Of a stretch of DNA of 64,000 nucleotides, positions 1 to 11,805 are shown piece by piece. The number at the start of each line of letters is the position of its first letter. Within the stretch, counting starts at the first letter, position 1. Both the position numbers and the translations under genes were made by a program. Under the pieces are notes generated by a model. The model was not told the DNA's origin, made no database searches, and saw nothing but the letters and a program-made list of their open reading frames with translations. Origin of the DNA: Megalobrama amblycephala (Eukaryota; Chordata; Actinopteri; Cypriniformes; Xenocyprididae); the NCBI RefSeq assembly GCF_018812025.1, contig NC_063054.1:8181082-8245081 (forward strand), in the 5' to 3' direction.

Positions 1-717
1 GAAAATGTCTTTTTTCACAAATGTTGTATGTTTTCTTGTAAGTTTTGGAATATTTTTCCTCTCCTCAAATTTGTCACTACCAAAACACAATAATAAATAA
101 TTTAATAAGAAGGCTTATATTGACCTATTAAGATTTTGTTTACATCTACTTTGTAAATATATTTTTTTGCTATTTTATTTGCTATTTTAAGTTTTTGCAG
201 TTAAATCAATAACGATTACAATTTTAACAATATTTCAAGTGTAATTTATGAGATTTAATGTATTTTGAATCCTAGTCTTTCTTTGTAAAAGGCATAAAGT
301 TTATTATACTGATTTCAAAGTTAAGGATTCAAAGTTTGAACTAAACACTATAATAACATCTTAGTTGATAATTCAATATACTTTATTTTTGACAAAACAT
401 TCCGTTTCAGTTGTGACTGCATATTTTCGGTTGTGACAATAATGTGTTGGTAGTGACCACATCACATTACAGAATTTTAATTCGCATGCTAAAACACTAC
501 TAAAACATACAAAAAACTAATGATTTGAATAACTGTACTAAAATTGTGTTTATTTCCCCCAAATAAAGGATTATGTGTTTCTGTTTGTCACTACCAAAAC
601 GATATCACAGCCGAAACTTCACCACGTTTTGGTCGTGACTGTTTCGGTAGTGACAATTTTAGATACTTTTGAGCATAAAAACTACATTTTATGGAATAGT
701 TTTCTTATTTGCAGAAA

Positions 718-2645
718 AATAATTGACAATTGATAATATTAGTATAGAAAGAGTCCATGGAAATACATTTCTTGGTGTTATTTTAGACCACAAAATCAGC
801 TGGAAACCACATATAAAACACATTGAAGGCAAAACTGGTAAAGACTATAGCAATATTAAATAAAGCAAGATATATTCTGGATAATAAATCATTGCATATT
901 CTGTATAATGCACTCATAGTGCCATACTTAAGTTATTGTGTGGAAATCTGGGGAAATACCTACAAAACCAACCTACAGTCATAACGACACATTACAAAAG
1001 AGAGCAATCAGAATCATAAATAATGTAGGATATCTTGAACACACAAATTCACTATTCTTAAAATCAGAGTTTATTGATCTGGTTAAATTTAAGATGGCAC
1101 AATTCATGTTCAAAGCAAGAAATAATTTACTTCTGGAAAATTTACAAAAAATGTTTATGGAGAGGCAGGGTGGGTATAATTTGAGAGATTAATTAAACTT
1201 TAATAAGCTCAACATAAGAACTACTCTAAAAAGTATGTGCATCACTATATGTGGGGTGAGGTTGTGGAATAATTTGGAGCAGGTGTTAAAATATTGTACA
1301 AACTTTAAACAGTTTAAAGGTGCCATTGAACGTTTTTTTTACAAGATGTAATATAAGTCTAAGGTGTCCCCTGAATGTGTCTGTAAAGTTTCAGCTCAAA
1401 ATACCCCATAGATTTTTTTTTAAATAATTTTTTTAACTGCCTATTTTGGGGCATCATTAGAAATGCGCCGATTCAGGCTGCGGCCCCTTTAAATCTTGCA
1501 AAGTTCACACAGCTAATATAACCCTCAAAATGGATCTTTACAAAGTGTTCGTCATGGAGCATGTGTAATCGTGTAAGTATGGTATTTATTTGGATGTTTA
1601 CATTTGATTCTGAATGAGTTTGATAGTGCTCCATGGCTAACAGCTAATGCTACACTGTTGGAGAGATTTATAAAGAATGAAGTTGTGTTTATGAATTATA
1701 CAGACTGCAAGTGTTTAATAAATAAAAACAGCAACGGCTCTTGTCTCCGTGAATTCAGTAAGAAACAATGGTAACTTTAACCACATTTAACAGTACATTA
1801 GCAACATGCTAACGAAACATTTAGAAAGACAATTTGCAAATATCACTAAAAATATCAAGTTATCATGGATCATGTCAGTTATTATCGCTACATCTGCCAT
1901 TTTTCGCTATTGTTCTTGCTTGCTTACCTAGTCTGATGATTCGGCTGTGCACATCCAGACGTTAATACTGGCTGCCCTTGTGTAATACCTTTCATAATGT
2001 TGGGAACATGGGCTGGCATATGTAAATATTGGGGGCGTACACCCCGACTGTTACGTAAACAAGTGTTATGTTGAGATTCGCCTGTTCTTCGGAGGTCTTT
2101 TAAACAAATGAGATTTATATAAGAAGGAGGAAACAATGGAGTTTGAGACTCACTGTATGTCTTTTCCATGTACTGAACTCTTGTTATTCAACTATGCCGA
2201 GGAAAATCAATTTTCAATTCAATGGCACCTTTAAAAAGTTGTATAAAAACTAGTTACTAAAAGGATATGAGGATGAACAAGAGTGAATGTGAGGGTGGGT
2301 TAAAAGATTGATTGTATTAAGAGTAAAGGGTGATGGGTTGTTTGGAATAAAAGGTAAAATTTGGTTTGAGTTTTTAAAAAAAAGGTTTATTTGTTATTGT
2401 GCTATGAAGATATCATATATATAGAAAAATATTTAATATATAATGGAATTTTGAATGGTTGTATAAGGGGTGGGTAAATAACAAGCGTTTGCTTCATCCC
2501 GCTCCTTTTCGGACACATGTAATTAATTGATGATTATTCATAGATATTGTTTTGTTTTTTATGTGGTAACACAATTATTGTATTTTCATATTTTATTTTA
2601 TTTTATTTTTTATTGGTTGTTGTTCGAAATAAAAAAATAAAGAAA
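718..2645 (+). mobile_element. Non-LTR retrotransposon (L2/CR1-like) 3' end, interrupted by a MITE
   Basis: A reverse-transcriptase C-terminal region is readable in pieces: about 750-870 encodes FLGVILDHKISWKPHIK-like residues, and 938-1192 encodes LQKRAIRIINNVGYLEHTN, a typical L2/CR1-clade C-terminal motif. About 1198-1317 then encodes residues including GVRLWNNLEQ and ends FKQFK. The frame breaks several times, so it is dead. A 913-bp MITE sits at 1318-2230. Removing it and one TTAA joins FKQF to KKLYKN and a stop, the usual basic end of these proteins. The 3' UTR continues at 2250-2645 and ends in an A-rich tail. The 5' end is truncated, as is usual for LINEs. Confidence 0.75.
1318..2230 (-). 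mobile_element. TTAA-flanked MITE (family 1, copy A)
   Basis: The ends are inverted repeats: aggtgccattgaacg on the left and caattcaatggcacct on the right. It is flanked by TTAA at 1314-1317 and 2231-2234. The interior matches the element at 41798-42767 in opposite orientation, for example the shared stretch about gttgagattcgcctgttctt. TTAA target duplication with AGG-type termini fits non-autonomous piggyBac or Kolobok elements. No transposase is present. Confidence 0.85.
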
Positions 2646-3376
2646 AAAGGTGTTTGGTAGTGACAATTTTAGGTACTTTTGAGCCTAGCTCAAAGATAAT
2701 AATCAGTACATGGTTACTTAGCACAGTTCTGAACAGTTGTACATGCATAAAAACTATATTTTATGGAATAAAAACCCAAAAAAGTTTTCTTAATTGCAGA
2801 AAAAAAGGTGTTTAGTAGTGACATTCCTTAAACAGACATTCCCTACACACAGATTTTCAGACTTTGAACACATTAACCTCAAAATGATGGTACCTATTTA
2901 CTATGAATGAGAGGCTATGAGATGGAGGAACATGGAAATATTTCCTGATCATAAATATAGTTATGTAGTTAAAATCATAATGTAGTTAAAATCAGTCTCG
3001 GCTAATGGACTAAAACATACACTGTCTCAGTAGTGACATGAAAATGTGGTACACATTTTTCAATATAATTTTAAATGATCAAATTATCAAAAATTATTTC
3101 AATATAATTTTCACAATTTGAAATTGAAGGGTTAGTGTTCGGGACAGCCAATAAATGAAAGCACCCAATTTTATATATATTAAGCTTACTGATATTTTAA
3201 ATATTATTGTGGGATTCAGTAGATAATAGAAGGATCTTAGTACATCTAAGATTTGAAAACTTAAATGCTTTTTAAATGTATTTTATGGTTGTGGGACTCT
3301 GTAGAATGGCACATATTGTTGTTGTTTTATTCTTGCCCTCGTCCTAACCTATCCACTCCTCTCACTTCCTGTCTAG

Positions 3377-3717
3377 ATGAGGGGCAGACGGTGTGCCAGG
3401 GGCCCCCGGACATGCTGGGTCAGCGTCTGGCGGAGGTGGGCATGCAGCTGCGATCAGAATGTCACCAGGGCTTGGGTTACTGGGACTACCTGTTCTTCAT
3501 CGCCATCGGCTTCGTCATCTTCAGCGCCGGGACGGTCTCGGCGTGGGTGATGGGCGTGCTCATGGTTCTGTACGAGCGGTACAGCAAGAGGAAGAGCGAG
3601 GAGCTCGACAGTGAGGATGAGGAGGAGACAGTCAGCCGAGGGGCAGGATGCGGAGGAGGAGGGGGAGGGGGTAACCATGGCAATGGGGACCTGAGCAAAC
3701 CAGGCATGCAGGTGTGA
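3377..3717 (+). CDS. lrrc52: LRRC52-like BK-channel gamma-type subunit, last coding exon
   Basis: Final coding exon of a single-pass leucine-rich-repeat membrane protein. A pyrimidine-rich acceptor (cttcctgtctag) ends at 3376 and the exon begins in phase 1. In order it encodes the end of an LRRCT cap (CQGPPDMLGQRL, then a later Cys), a transmembrane segment after YWDYLFF (IAIGFVIFSAGTVSAWVMGV), a basic cytoplasmic stretch (ERYSKRK), an acidic Glu/Asp run, a poly-Gly tract and a TGA stop at 3715-3717. The pattern of LRRCT, TM with an AGTVxAW motif, then a short acidic tail is that of the LRRC26/38/52/55 family, whose mammalian members are auxiliary subunits of Slo-type potassium channels at the plasma membrane. 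The TM region is closest in my memory to LRRC52, and ccdc190 nearby supports that. LRRC38 or LRRC55 remain possible. The LRR-bearing exon lies outside the window. The exon is much richer in GC than its surroundings. Confidence 0.75.
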
Positions 3718-4460
3718 CCAGAGGACAGAGGGACGCTGGGAAATCTTTGATGAACAGACAGCGAGCTGCGGACAGATTCGCAAAGGAGTTTTCTTTTCTA
3801 TAAAGAGATTTTAAGTGCACTTTTTAGAATGTGTCAACATTAGTTTTAGTTTAAGAGAAGAGAAGGGCAGGACAGACAGATTAGATTTATTTCTATTCTT
3901 CTAGGTGGACTCAGACAGACAGAGAGACAGTTGAGAGGGTCACAGTGAACTGTGTTTTTGACAGATCTGGGGTTGGTCTTGGTTAAATGCATAGAAGTAA
4001 TGCTCTCACACACACAACGCTCTCCCCAGTGTTAGTAATGTAGTTGGGGCAGGGTGACAGCACTGTGTTTCACGCTAATGAGAGAGACAGTAAGAAGAAA
4101 GGAAAAAGATAGATAGGTAGAGAGGCTTGAAGACGAATCCAGTATGCTATCTCAGCTTTTATTTTTTGCTCGGTCAAAGAAAGGAATATTAATGGAGGAT
4201 AAACAAGGCAGTCTCTCCAGACTCATGCAGTGTGAAATGAACGAATGGAAGACGGAAGACTCTTCTAAACTGTCTGCACAACTCCATGGAAGGCTGAAAA
4301 TGCTTTTTTTAAGGGGTCACAGACTGACTGACTGCTTAGATGATGGATTGAGAACATTATATTGCAGGGCTTAACAATAAGGATTTTTTTTCTGCTCACC
4401 CGGTCAGGCTAGTAATTTTCCCTCGACAAATATAATAGCTGATTTTATCATCAATAAATT
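3718..4460 (+). other. Probable 3' UTR of the lrrc52-like gene
   Basis: No coding sequence. Purine-rich, with runs such as gagagacagtaagaag near 4080. The first candidate polyadenylation signal is an AATAAA near 4452 (tcaataaattaatt). The transcript end is not determinable from sequence alone. Confidence 0.4.
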
Positions 4461-4479
4461 AATTAATTTTAAAAAATAC

Positions 4480-4995
4480 GCTATTATTCAAACGTTTGGA
4501 GTCAGATTGTTTTTAAGAAATTAATATCAGCAAAGATGCATTTAATTAATCCAAAGTGACAAAGTCATTTATAATGTTACAAATAAATGCTGTTCTTTTG
4601 AACTTTCTATTCTTCATACAATCTTGACAAAAAAAGCAAGTTTCCACAAAAATATTTAAGCAGTACAACTGTTTTCAACACTGATAATAATAATAATTAG
4701 TAATTAGTAATTATGTAAAAATTCAGCTTTGGTCACAGAAATAAATTACATTTTTAAATGTATTCAAATATAAAATATTTATTTAAATTGTAATATTTCA
4801 CAATATTACTATACATTTTTTGATCAAATAAATGCTGCCTTGGTGAGCATAAGGACCCTAATCTTACGGATTTTAACTTTTAGAAGTTATTTTAAATTGT
4901 AATAATTAATGTAATAATATTTCACAGTATTACTGTCTTACTTTAAATGCAGCATTGATTAGCATAAGAGTCTTCTTTGAAAAACATAAAATCTT
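4480..4995. repeat. Dispersed AT-rich repeat (family 2, copy A)
   Basis: Recognisable landmarks are caaacgtttggagtcag, ttcttttgaactttctattc, tttccacaaaaatattt and cacagaaataaattac. The same landmarks recur at 35325-35570 and 62690-63150, so this is an interspersed repeat. No coding capacity seen. Confidence 0.65.
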
Positions 4996-5360
4996 ACACT
5001 GTTAGCTGGCTTGATAATGTTACTTTGATGACATTTAAATGAGCATAATTTGAACAATGTTCAGTATATCACTCAAAAACAAATGTTCAATTTTGCAAGG
5101 CATAAAAACACAAGTACATAATTAATGAATGCAATACATTATGACAAGTCAGCACTGGCCCAATAGTGCACCTAAACAGTCCTGAAACTCTCCCACTTGC
5201 CCTGGGCCACCAGACCATCCTTATTGTTGAGCCCTGTATTGGACGGGACATTATTGATCTCAGTAAGCCTGTATGCACTGCACCGAAAAGCCTTACACAC
5301 AAGATGTAACCAGTCCAGCAATAACACCTCCAGGTGATACTGAGAGCAATAGAGGGAAAC

Positions 5361-5361
5361 G

Positions 5362-5435
<74 letters not shown>

Positions 5436-5453
5436 TGCGTGTGTGTGTGTGTG
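5361..5453. repeat. (TG)n microsatellite
   Basis: About 93 bp of nearly uninterrupted GT dinucleotides with a few CG or TT interruptions. Long 'ORFs' here are only VCVCVC or THTHTH translations. Confidence 0.97.
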
Positions 5454-6650
5454 GCTTGTCGCAGCAAAACCGCTAGAGGTGGTGAAGAATAAAGTATGTC
5501 AGCATTCTGTAATTTTGGCAAGGCTTTAATTTTTTTAATCAAATGTGATTTCTCCCGTGGCTACCACATGCCACTCAAGGGCAGAGCTAAAGTGACCCCT
5601 CCCTCCTCACATTGCACCATCAGCACTCAGGAGGGAATTGAGCCCACTGAGAGTGTTGATTTAGTCTGCGTTTTAGTTCACAATATTCCATAAAGAAAGA
5701 TAATGGCACAAACATCTAAAAATTAGTTCTGATTTCAGCACAATTCCACATCTTGCAGGCCAGCTCTAGGCTGTGGAGAATTCAGCAGACTACTACAATC
5801 TGGCATACTTTACTGTAGAGCATCACTACAACAATCCAGACACTCGAATCGGCTCTTTAAAATGCTGACAGTGCTCTCAGCTGCACAGCACATCTGGATC
5901 TATAGCTATTTTCCATTATTTGGCCATTTTGAATTGCTGCTCGTCATGATCACTAGAAACACAAACATCTTATTCAAACAAAACTGTTTTCTGCAATAGC
6001 ACAAAGTTATTTTGTAAATATACATAGTGGAGCACTATACCAACACAGTTAGCACCTGGTGAAACTGGATTGTAGGTGGTTAGTGAATAAGAAGCAGTTT
6101 TAACCCTGAATTACCGCATTCAAAAAGTGCAACTTTTTTAACATATTTCATCCTTAGATTCAGCCTCAGAAAGAGTGTGTTGAGCAGTTACATCCTCTTT
6201 TCTCTGGTATTTAGTGGAGAAGGAAAGCTGGTTTTGTGTGATTGAGGGTTGCTAAATCCATCTATAATGGGTTATAGAGCTTAAGGGGATGATGTTCGTG
6301 GCCTGGGCCACTCTAAAAAATATCTCAGCTGCTGCTTTTATAAATCTATAGCTTCTATAGCTAATATTTTGTCAACTTCTTGTTCTCCCTTTTCCTTTAA
6401 GCCGCAGTGGGTAATTTCCACACATCTAGTGACACCAAACAGAATTATTAACATTTCTAATAAACGTTCCCTTGAGAAACTTTACGTTCACTCACAAAAC
6501 ATTTGTGATTAACACAGTTAACACCAAAGCATTGAGGTATAATTTTTCTAACTCATATTTTTATATATTTTTTCTTTTTTTAATTAAACATTATTTCCAT
6601 TACTATGTCCCCTTAGGTGCATTGTACTCATTCAGGGGCAGTCGACTCAT
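5454..6650. other. Non-coding stretch, nothing recognised
   Basis: No exon-like reading frame with splice sites, RNA gene or clear repeat structure seen. Ordinary AT-rich intergenic sequence. Confidence 0.5.
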
Positions 6651-6651
6651 T

Positions 6652-6970
6652 AGGGGCAGTTGTGGCATAATGTTTAGAGAGTCGGGCTTATAACCTGAAG
6701 GTCGCCGGTTTGATTCTCGCACCGGCAGGAATTGAAGGTGGGGAGAGTTAATGAACAGCACTCTCATCCACCTTCAATACCACGACTGAGGTGCTCTTCA
6801 GCAAGGCACCGAACGCTGGAGCAAAATGGCTGCCCACTGCTCCGGGTGTGTACATGGGGTGCGTGTGTTCACTACTCACTGCTGTGTGTGTGCACTTAGA
6901 TGGATTAAATGCAGAGCACAAATTCTGAGTATGGGTTACCATACTTGGCAACACGTCATGAATTTGACTT
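6652..6970 (+). mobile_element. tRNA-derived SINE (V-SINE/HE1-like)
   Basis: The head contains pol III box-like motifs (gtggcataatgtttagagag as an A-box region and ggtttgattctc as a B-box region). The body then has the conserved fish SINE central motif gactgaggtgctcttcagca, continued by caaggcaccgaac, and further on ctgcccactgctccgggtgt. The 3' part ends with gcagagcacaaattctgagt and accatacttgg. The order head, central domain, LINE-like tail matches teleost V-SINE/HE1 elements. The A and B boxes are diverged, so it is probably inactive. Confidence 0.8.
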
Positions 6971-7553
6971 TCATTTACCTGCTGTCAGTCAAACAGATAG
7001 TTCCGCCCCAAACTCAAGCCATTGCTTTGATGGGCCACTGAAACAAAAAGATTGCAGTTTGGTTTGGTGCAAGTATTAAGACTATTAATGTGAGTACAGA
7101 GGAGTGAGAGAAATTAGACAACAACAAACAAATAAACAAATTAATAAATAAACCAATAAATTCATATTTATAATATGATCATAATTAATATGTAATATTA
7201 ATAATATATTTTATGTTTTTCTATTTAAATATCTCTCAGATATATATTTTTAAAAATACTAAAATTATCCCATTATGTGTTACCCTAATTAGGTAGTGGT
7301 ATCTTTTGAAAGCATTGCGGCTTTTACAAAATCCACTCTTCACCAAAGCCAAAATAATGCAATTCCACTCCACTTCTCACGTCTAATACTCTGTGGCTAA
7401 TGGTGCAGAAGTTACACACTGCGTCTGTGTGCACATACTCTCTAAACCCTGTTGAAAATTGGATTAAAGTTAAGAAGTCTGTACATCTAAAGCCCAACAA
7501 GCTGGTCTTTTCAGCAAGGAAGTATCAACTTTAGGTCACGACCCTGGACTGAA

Positions 7554-7554
<1 letters not shown>

Positions 7555-7620
<66 letters not shown>
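7555..7620. repeat. (TG)n microsatellite
   Basis: About 66 bp of pure GT dinucleotides. Confidence 0.97.
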
Positions 7621-7621
<1 letters not shown>

Positions 7622-8654
7622 AGTCCATCCATCTCACCACCTTCTCACCCCCTTGTTCACTCTCTCTCTCTCTGTCGTTCTGTCCTCTCACTCATTAGTT
7701 GGTGGGTTGTTTCAGATTACAGTGGGATGTAATCATGTCAGCATTATTTCCAAAGTGTTAACTAAAGACTAATAATACCTTGTCTTTAGAGGAACAAGAT
7801 TATGTGTGTACAGTTGAGTCAGGAAATACCTGGAGAGACTTCCTCAAAACAAAAAAAGAAAAATACTGCTAAAAATGTTATGACAGGAACATATAGTAGA
7901 GGTCAAATGTATCATGCTGATGTCAGCATTGTGGCAATATAAGGATGGACAGTAGAGTTGGTAAACTTTATAGCAACATGCTGCAGTGTGTGTGCCATTT
8001 TCACCTGCTGTGAACTCTGAGAGTGATCATGCATGACTATGTCAACGGCCTTTAGAAGAAGAGAGATGGGGAGGGGTTGTTTTGGTATTTTATTCCTCTA
8101 TGAATATTAATGTGTAATATAGCAGGTGATAAAGGGGACAAGCCCTAGTGCTATTCGATAGTAAAGTTCAATGTAAGAGCAGGACTTTATCTGAGTCTCC
8201 AGGCACTAACAGTGGCACAACACTGCAGTCTGTTTGGCTCCAAAACCGCAAGAACCATCAGCAATGCAGCAGGGATGGCCTGTGTCGGGAAGATCTGTAG
8301 AGATACTCACACACACATACACTCAACAGAACGGTAATGAACTAGCAGCACAGAGTTCAACTACTGCTATATCTTTGTGAATGAACAAACATAACCTTAG
8401 CTGCTAACAGTAAAACAGAGGATGAATAATAGAGGCTCAAGTATATGCAGAATGCAGCAAACATTTTCAAACAGATGCAGCCAAAACTTCACAATTGCCG
8501 TTAACCGTTAGAATTTTTTGCATTAACTTCTATTGTTTTTGTTAATGTGGCTGAAGCTAATGCTTTGTGGAAAGTTAAAAGGTGCCAAGGAGTTGGGTAT
8601 GTGTGTACAGTATAAATTAAACTAAGCTAGCAGTATGCTAATCTAGTACTTTGA
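7621..8654. other. Non-coding stretch, nothing recognised
   Basis: No exon, RNA gene or repeat structure recognised. Confidence 0.45.
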
Positions 8655-8810
8655 GGGGTTCTATAATACATTTTCATAACAAATCTGCAAAAAAATGTTG
8701 TACCTTATATATCCTTAAAAGGTGTGAATTAGTACCTTGTAGTAATATGTACTCTTAAGGTACTACTATGAACCCTTTAGGTATAAATGAGGTACAAATT
8801 TGTTTAAAGT
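8655..8810. repeat. GGTAC-rich interspersed repeat fragment
   Basis: Repeated short words such as gtacctt, ttaaggtac and ggtacaaatt. A similar, longer segment lies at 10285-10530. Resembles a low-complexity inverted-repeat element common in cyprinid DNA. Confidence 0.45.
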
Positions 8811-9672
8811 TGGCCACACACTTGAAGATTTTAAGCCCGATTTTGGGCATGATTTGCAACCCCCAACGATCTGGGGGGTGTTGCCCATTTTGAGGCTTAT
8901 TGCAACTGACTTTTTGTCCAAAAAAATCCTCAATTGTTTGGTGTCATTATGATTATTTTACTGCCTCCCTATCGCGTCAGAGCCTGCACGATCACAAAGC
9001 AGATCCCAAACATGTTTTATATTTACGACTCTTGATCGTGTTGCCTCTGACGTGATACCCGCGATAGTCAATGATGGTTTCGTGACGTAATGTCACTTTG
9101 ACTGTCGGGAAGAAGTCTGCTGCGAGGCTCGCACCAGTGCGGGCTCAGGAAAGTGCACATCGAGGGCACTTAGCAGCTGCAAAGTGGGCACTCACAAACA
9201 CCCTTCTGAAACCTAAATGATGAATGGGACACCCTACGGTCTTGTAAACCAAAAGTGCACATGAAGAGTGCCATTTGGGACAGGGCATATAACTGAATCT
9301 TGGCAGCCACAAACATGCTTCGAAAGTAGAGTATTAAGAAAGAAGATCACCCGTATTCTTTTTTTTCCCCTTTGTTTTTCTTCCTGTATAACAAAACTCA
9401 CAGCAGGAGAACCAGCTGACGACATTGTTCGTCCTCCATTTGCTTTTCTTCAAGTCATGTTTGATCTTGCGAGTCTCAGTGAGATCTCTTCACTGTGAAA
9501 ATGTTACTACAATCGACAAGTGTGTGGTCTTGTGGTCTAGACAAATATTCTAGTGTGTGCATTCAGAGGATTATAATGCTAAAAATTGGTTGAAACTGCC
9601 CTTATGTCTGTGGACTCCCAAAGTTTTGAAATCGGTTAAGATTTGAAATTCATCTAGTTTGTGGCCAGCCTA
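8811..9672. mobile_element. Putative non-autonomous DNA transposon
   Basis: The outer ends are related in inverted orientation: ttggccacacacttgaagat on the left and ctagtttgtggccagcc on the right. The 0.86-kb interior carries no convincing gene. The limits rest only on these termini. Confidence 0.4.
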
Positions 9673-9675
9673 AGG

Positions 9676-9868
9676 CAGGGCTGGGCAACTCTGGCCCTCA
9701 AGATCCCCTTTCCTGTAGAGTTTAGCTCCAACCCTTATCAAACTCATCTGCCTATTGCTTTCTAGTAATCCTGAAGACCTTGATTAGCTTGTTCAGGTGT
9801 GTTTGATTAGGGTTAGAGAAAAGCTCTGCAAGAAAATGGATCCCGAGGGCCAGAGTTGTCCACCCCTG
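9676..9868. mobile_element. Short hairpin MITE, hAT-like
   Basis: The ends are cagggctgggcaactctggc and the inverted gagttgtccacccctg. The two halves are reverse complements nearly throughout (gtttagctccaacccttatc against gtttgattagggttag). It is about 193 bp and matches a hAT-type hairpin element familiar from zebrafish. No clean 8-bp target duplication is visible. Confidence 0.65.
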
Positions 9869-10284
9869 CTTTGAGAGTACTACCCCAGCAATAAGCTGTT
9901 GTACCCCAAAAGGTAAAAATTTTTTCTGAAAGTGTATGTAACAGTATTTCATACAAGATAAACCAAGGAACTTTGTAGGATTTCTAATCAGGTTCTGAAT
10001 TGGGTGCCCATTAAAAGTTATTTTAGCCAGTGGAATTGCCTTGGGTCCTAGATGAACCTGATTCAACAGCCTGAACTAACTGTTCATGACATCAGAATTT
10101 CCAATTTCCTACTTTGTCTGAAAGTGCATTGACTTTATGCACAAATGCTAGCATTGTGATTTTGTTTAATTATGCACCCACTTCCTGGCAGAACACCCAT
10201 GGTTGGAAGGCTGATATTCGAAGTAGAAAAATCCCATGACCAATGCTGGATGGAACACTGAGAACTCCCTAGATAATTTAGGGA

Positions 10285-10530
10285 TCATACACTCTTAGAA
10301 ATAAAAGTAGAAAGGTACCTTTATGGGGATAGCAGCTTGTCACTGGTGCAGTATCCTCAAAGGGACAACTTTGTACATTATTTACCCCTAAAAGTTCAGT
10401 AGTAGTAGACCTTAAAGGGTACAAATTACTACTTCTAATATGCACCTTTAAGGGGTAGATAAGGTACAAGTATTAGGATGTCACTGGGGCTGTGCCCTTA
10501 AAGGGACAAGCTAAGGTACAACTTTTACAC
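10285..10530. repeat. GGTAC-rich interspersed repeat
   Basis: Begins cactcttagaaataaaagta and contains many copies of ggtac, aaaggg and acctttaagg words in both orientations. Related to 8655-8810. Confidence 0.5.
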
Positions 10531-10929
10531 ATTTTTAGACACTGTAGATGCATTCTAGTCAGGTAGCTGACTAGGTTTTGAGACAGCTTCAAAGTTTTTC
10601 TACTACATTCTTGATGTGCCAGTAACCAATATGAAACTGTGGGTTAAGGTGCAGTAGAGTTTCAAATAAGATATTTGGCTCAGCTTTCAGTTCAAAGTCT
10701 AGGAAATAATATTGATTTGAGTTCCTTGTTGTTTTTTTAACTTTTGGTTTGGATGGGAGCTTTGGGACCAGAGGCAGTGCTGCAGGTCTTGTTGTACTGC
10801 TGGACTGAAGTTGTTCTCTGTGAGACTTTAGATTTGCTTGATCGATTTGCTGTCTGTGGAGGTGTGTCCGTCACGCTCTGTCCATCATGCATGAAGCTCT
10901 GCAGAATTTCCCCAACTGAGAGTCACTTA

Positions 10930-11805
10930 CACTCTCCCCTCTTGTTTCACCTCTTCTCTTTGTCATTGTGTCTTGTCTTATCTAATCTTTTCTCCTGTTC
11001 TTTCTTTTCCTCTTTGTCTCATCTCTTATCTTCCGTTTTTGTCTCTTTTCTTCTCCTCTTTGTCTCATTTGTCTTGTCTCATCTCCTTTGTTTCGTTACA
11101 CCTTCTCTCTTCTTTTTGTCATTGTCTCATCTCAACTCATTGTCCCATCTCTTCCTTGTTTCATTACACCTTCTCTCTTCTTTTTGTCGTTGTGTCTTGT
11201 CTCATCTCATGTTGTCTCCAGTATTATCTTCTCCTCTTTGTCATGCCTCCTCTCTTCCTTATGTAGTCTTGCCTCCTTTATCATCCCGTCTCCATTTCTC
11301 TTCTCATCATTTGTCTTCTCTCTTCCCTTCCTTATCTTGTCTCTGTTGTTCTTCTCATTTTGTCTCTTCTCATCATTTGTTTTGTCTCACCTCTTGTCTT
11401 CACCTCTTCTCCCCATCTTGACTCTTCTTGTCTTATTTTTAATTTCTTCTCTCCTGGTCTCATCTTCTTTTCACTTTTGTTCTCTCCTCTCCATTTGTCT
11501 TGTCGTCTCACTTTTTCTTGTCTTCTCGTCTTTTCTCCCACCTCTTCTAGTCTTTTGTCTCTTCTCTTCATTTGTCTTTTGTCTCTTGTGTCTTCACCTT
11601 CTCATTCTCAACTCCCACCATGTCTTGCCTTTTCTTGTTTCTCATCTCAACTCAATCTCTTTTTGTCTTTTGTCTTGTTTACTCTCAGTTTTGTCTCTTT
11701 GCCTTCTTTTTCTCATTTCCCACCTCTTTTAGCCTTGTCTCTTCTCATTTTGTTTCGTCTCATCTAGCTTCTTCTCGCCTTGTCTTGTCTCTTTTCTCTT
11801 CTGCA
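10930..11805. repeat. Long polypyrimidine tract (T/C strand)
   Basis: About 870 bp in which the + strand is overwhelmingly T and C, built from irregular repeats of words such as ctcatctctt, gtcttctc and ttgtctc. Stop codons are rare in several frames, so long but meaningless leucine/serine-rich reading frames arise here. Best read as an expanded, degenerated simple-sequence tract. Confidence 0.85.

Larger units (their letters stand above)
380..3040. repeat. Repeat with 'ggtagtgac' / 'gtcactacc' motifs, split by a LINE
   Basis: The motifs gtcactaccaaaac and ggtagtgacaattttag recur in both orientations at about 580-655 and 2655-2680, with further variants at 400-450 and near 2815 and 3030. The segment at 641-717 (acaattttagatacttttga, then cataaaaactac, then a ttgcagaaaaa end) is repeated in diverged form at 2660-2805. 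A LINE fragment at about 718-2645 lies between them. This looks like one older repeat with internal inverted and direct copies. I cannot name its family. Confidence 0.55.

Noticed and set aside
5087..5542. Long ORFs across the TG repeat, both strands
   Set aside because: They are VCVCVC and THTHTH translations of the microsatellite.
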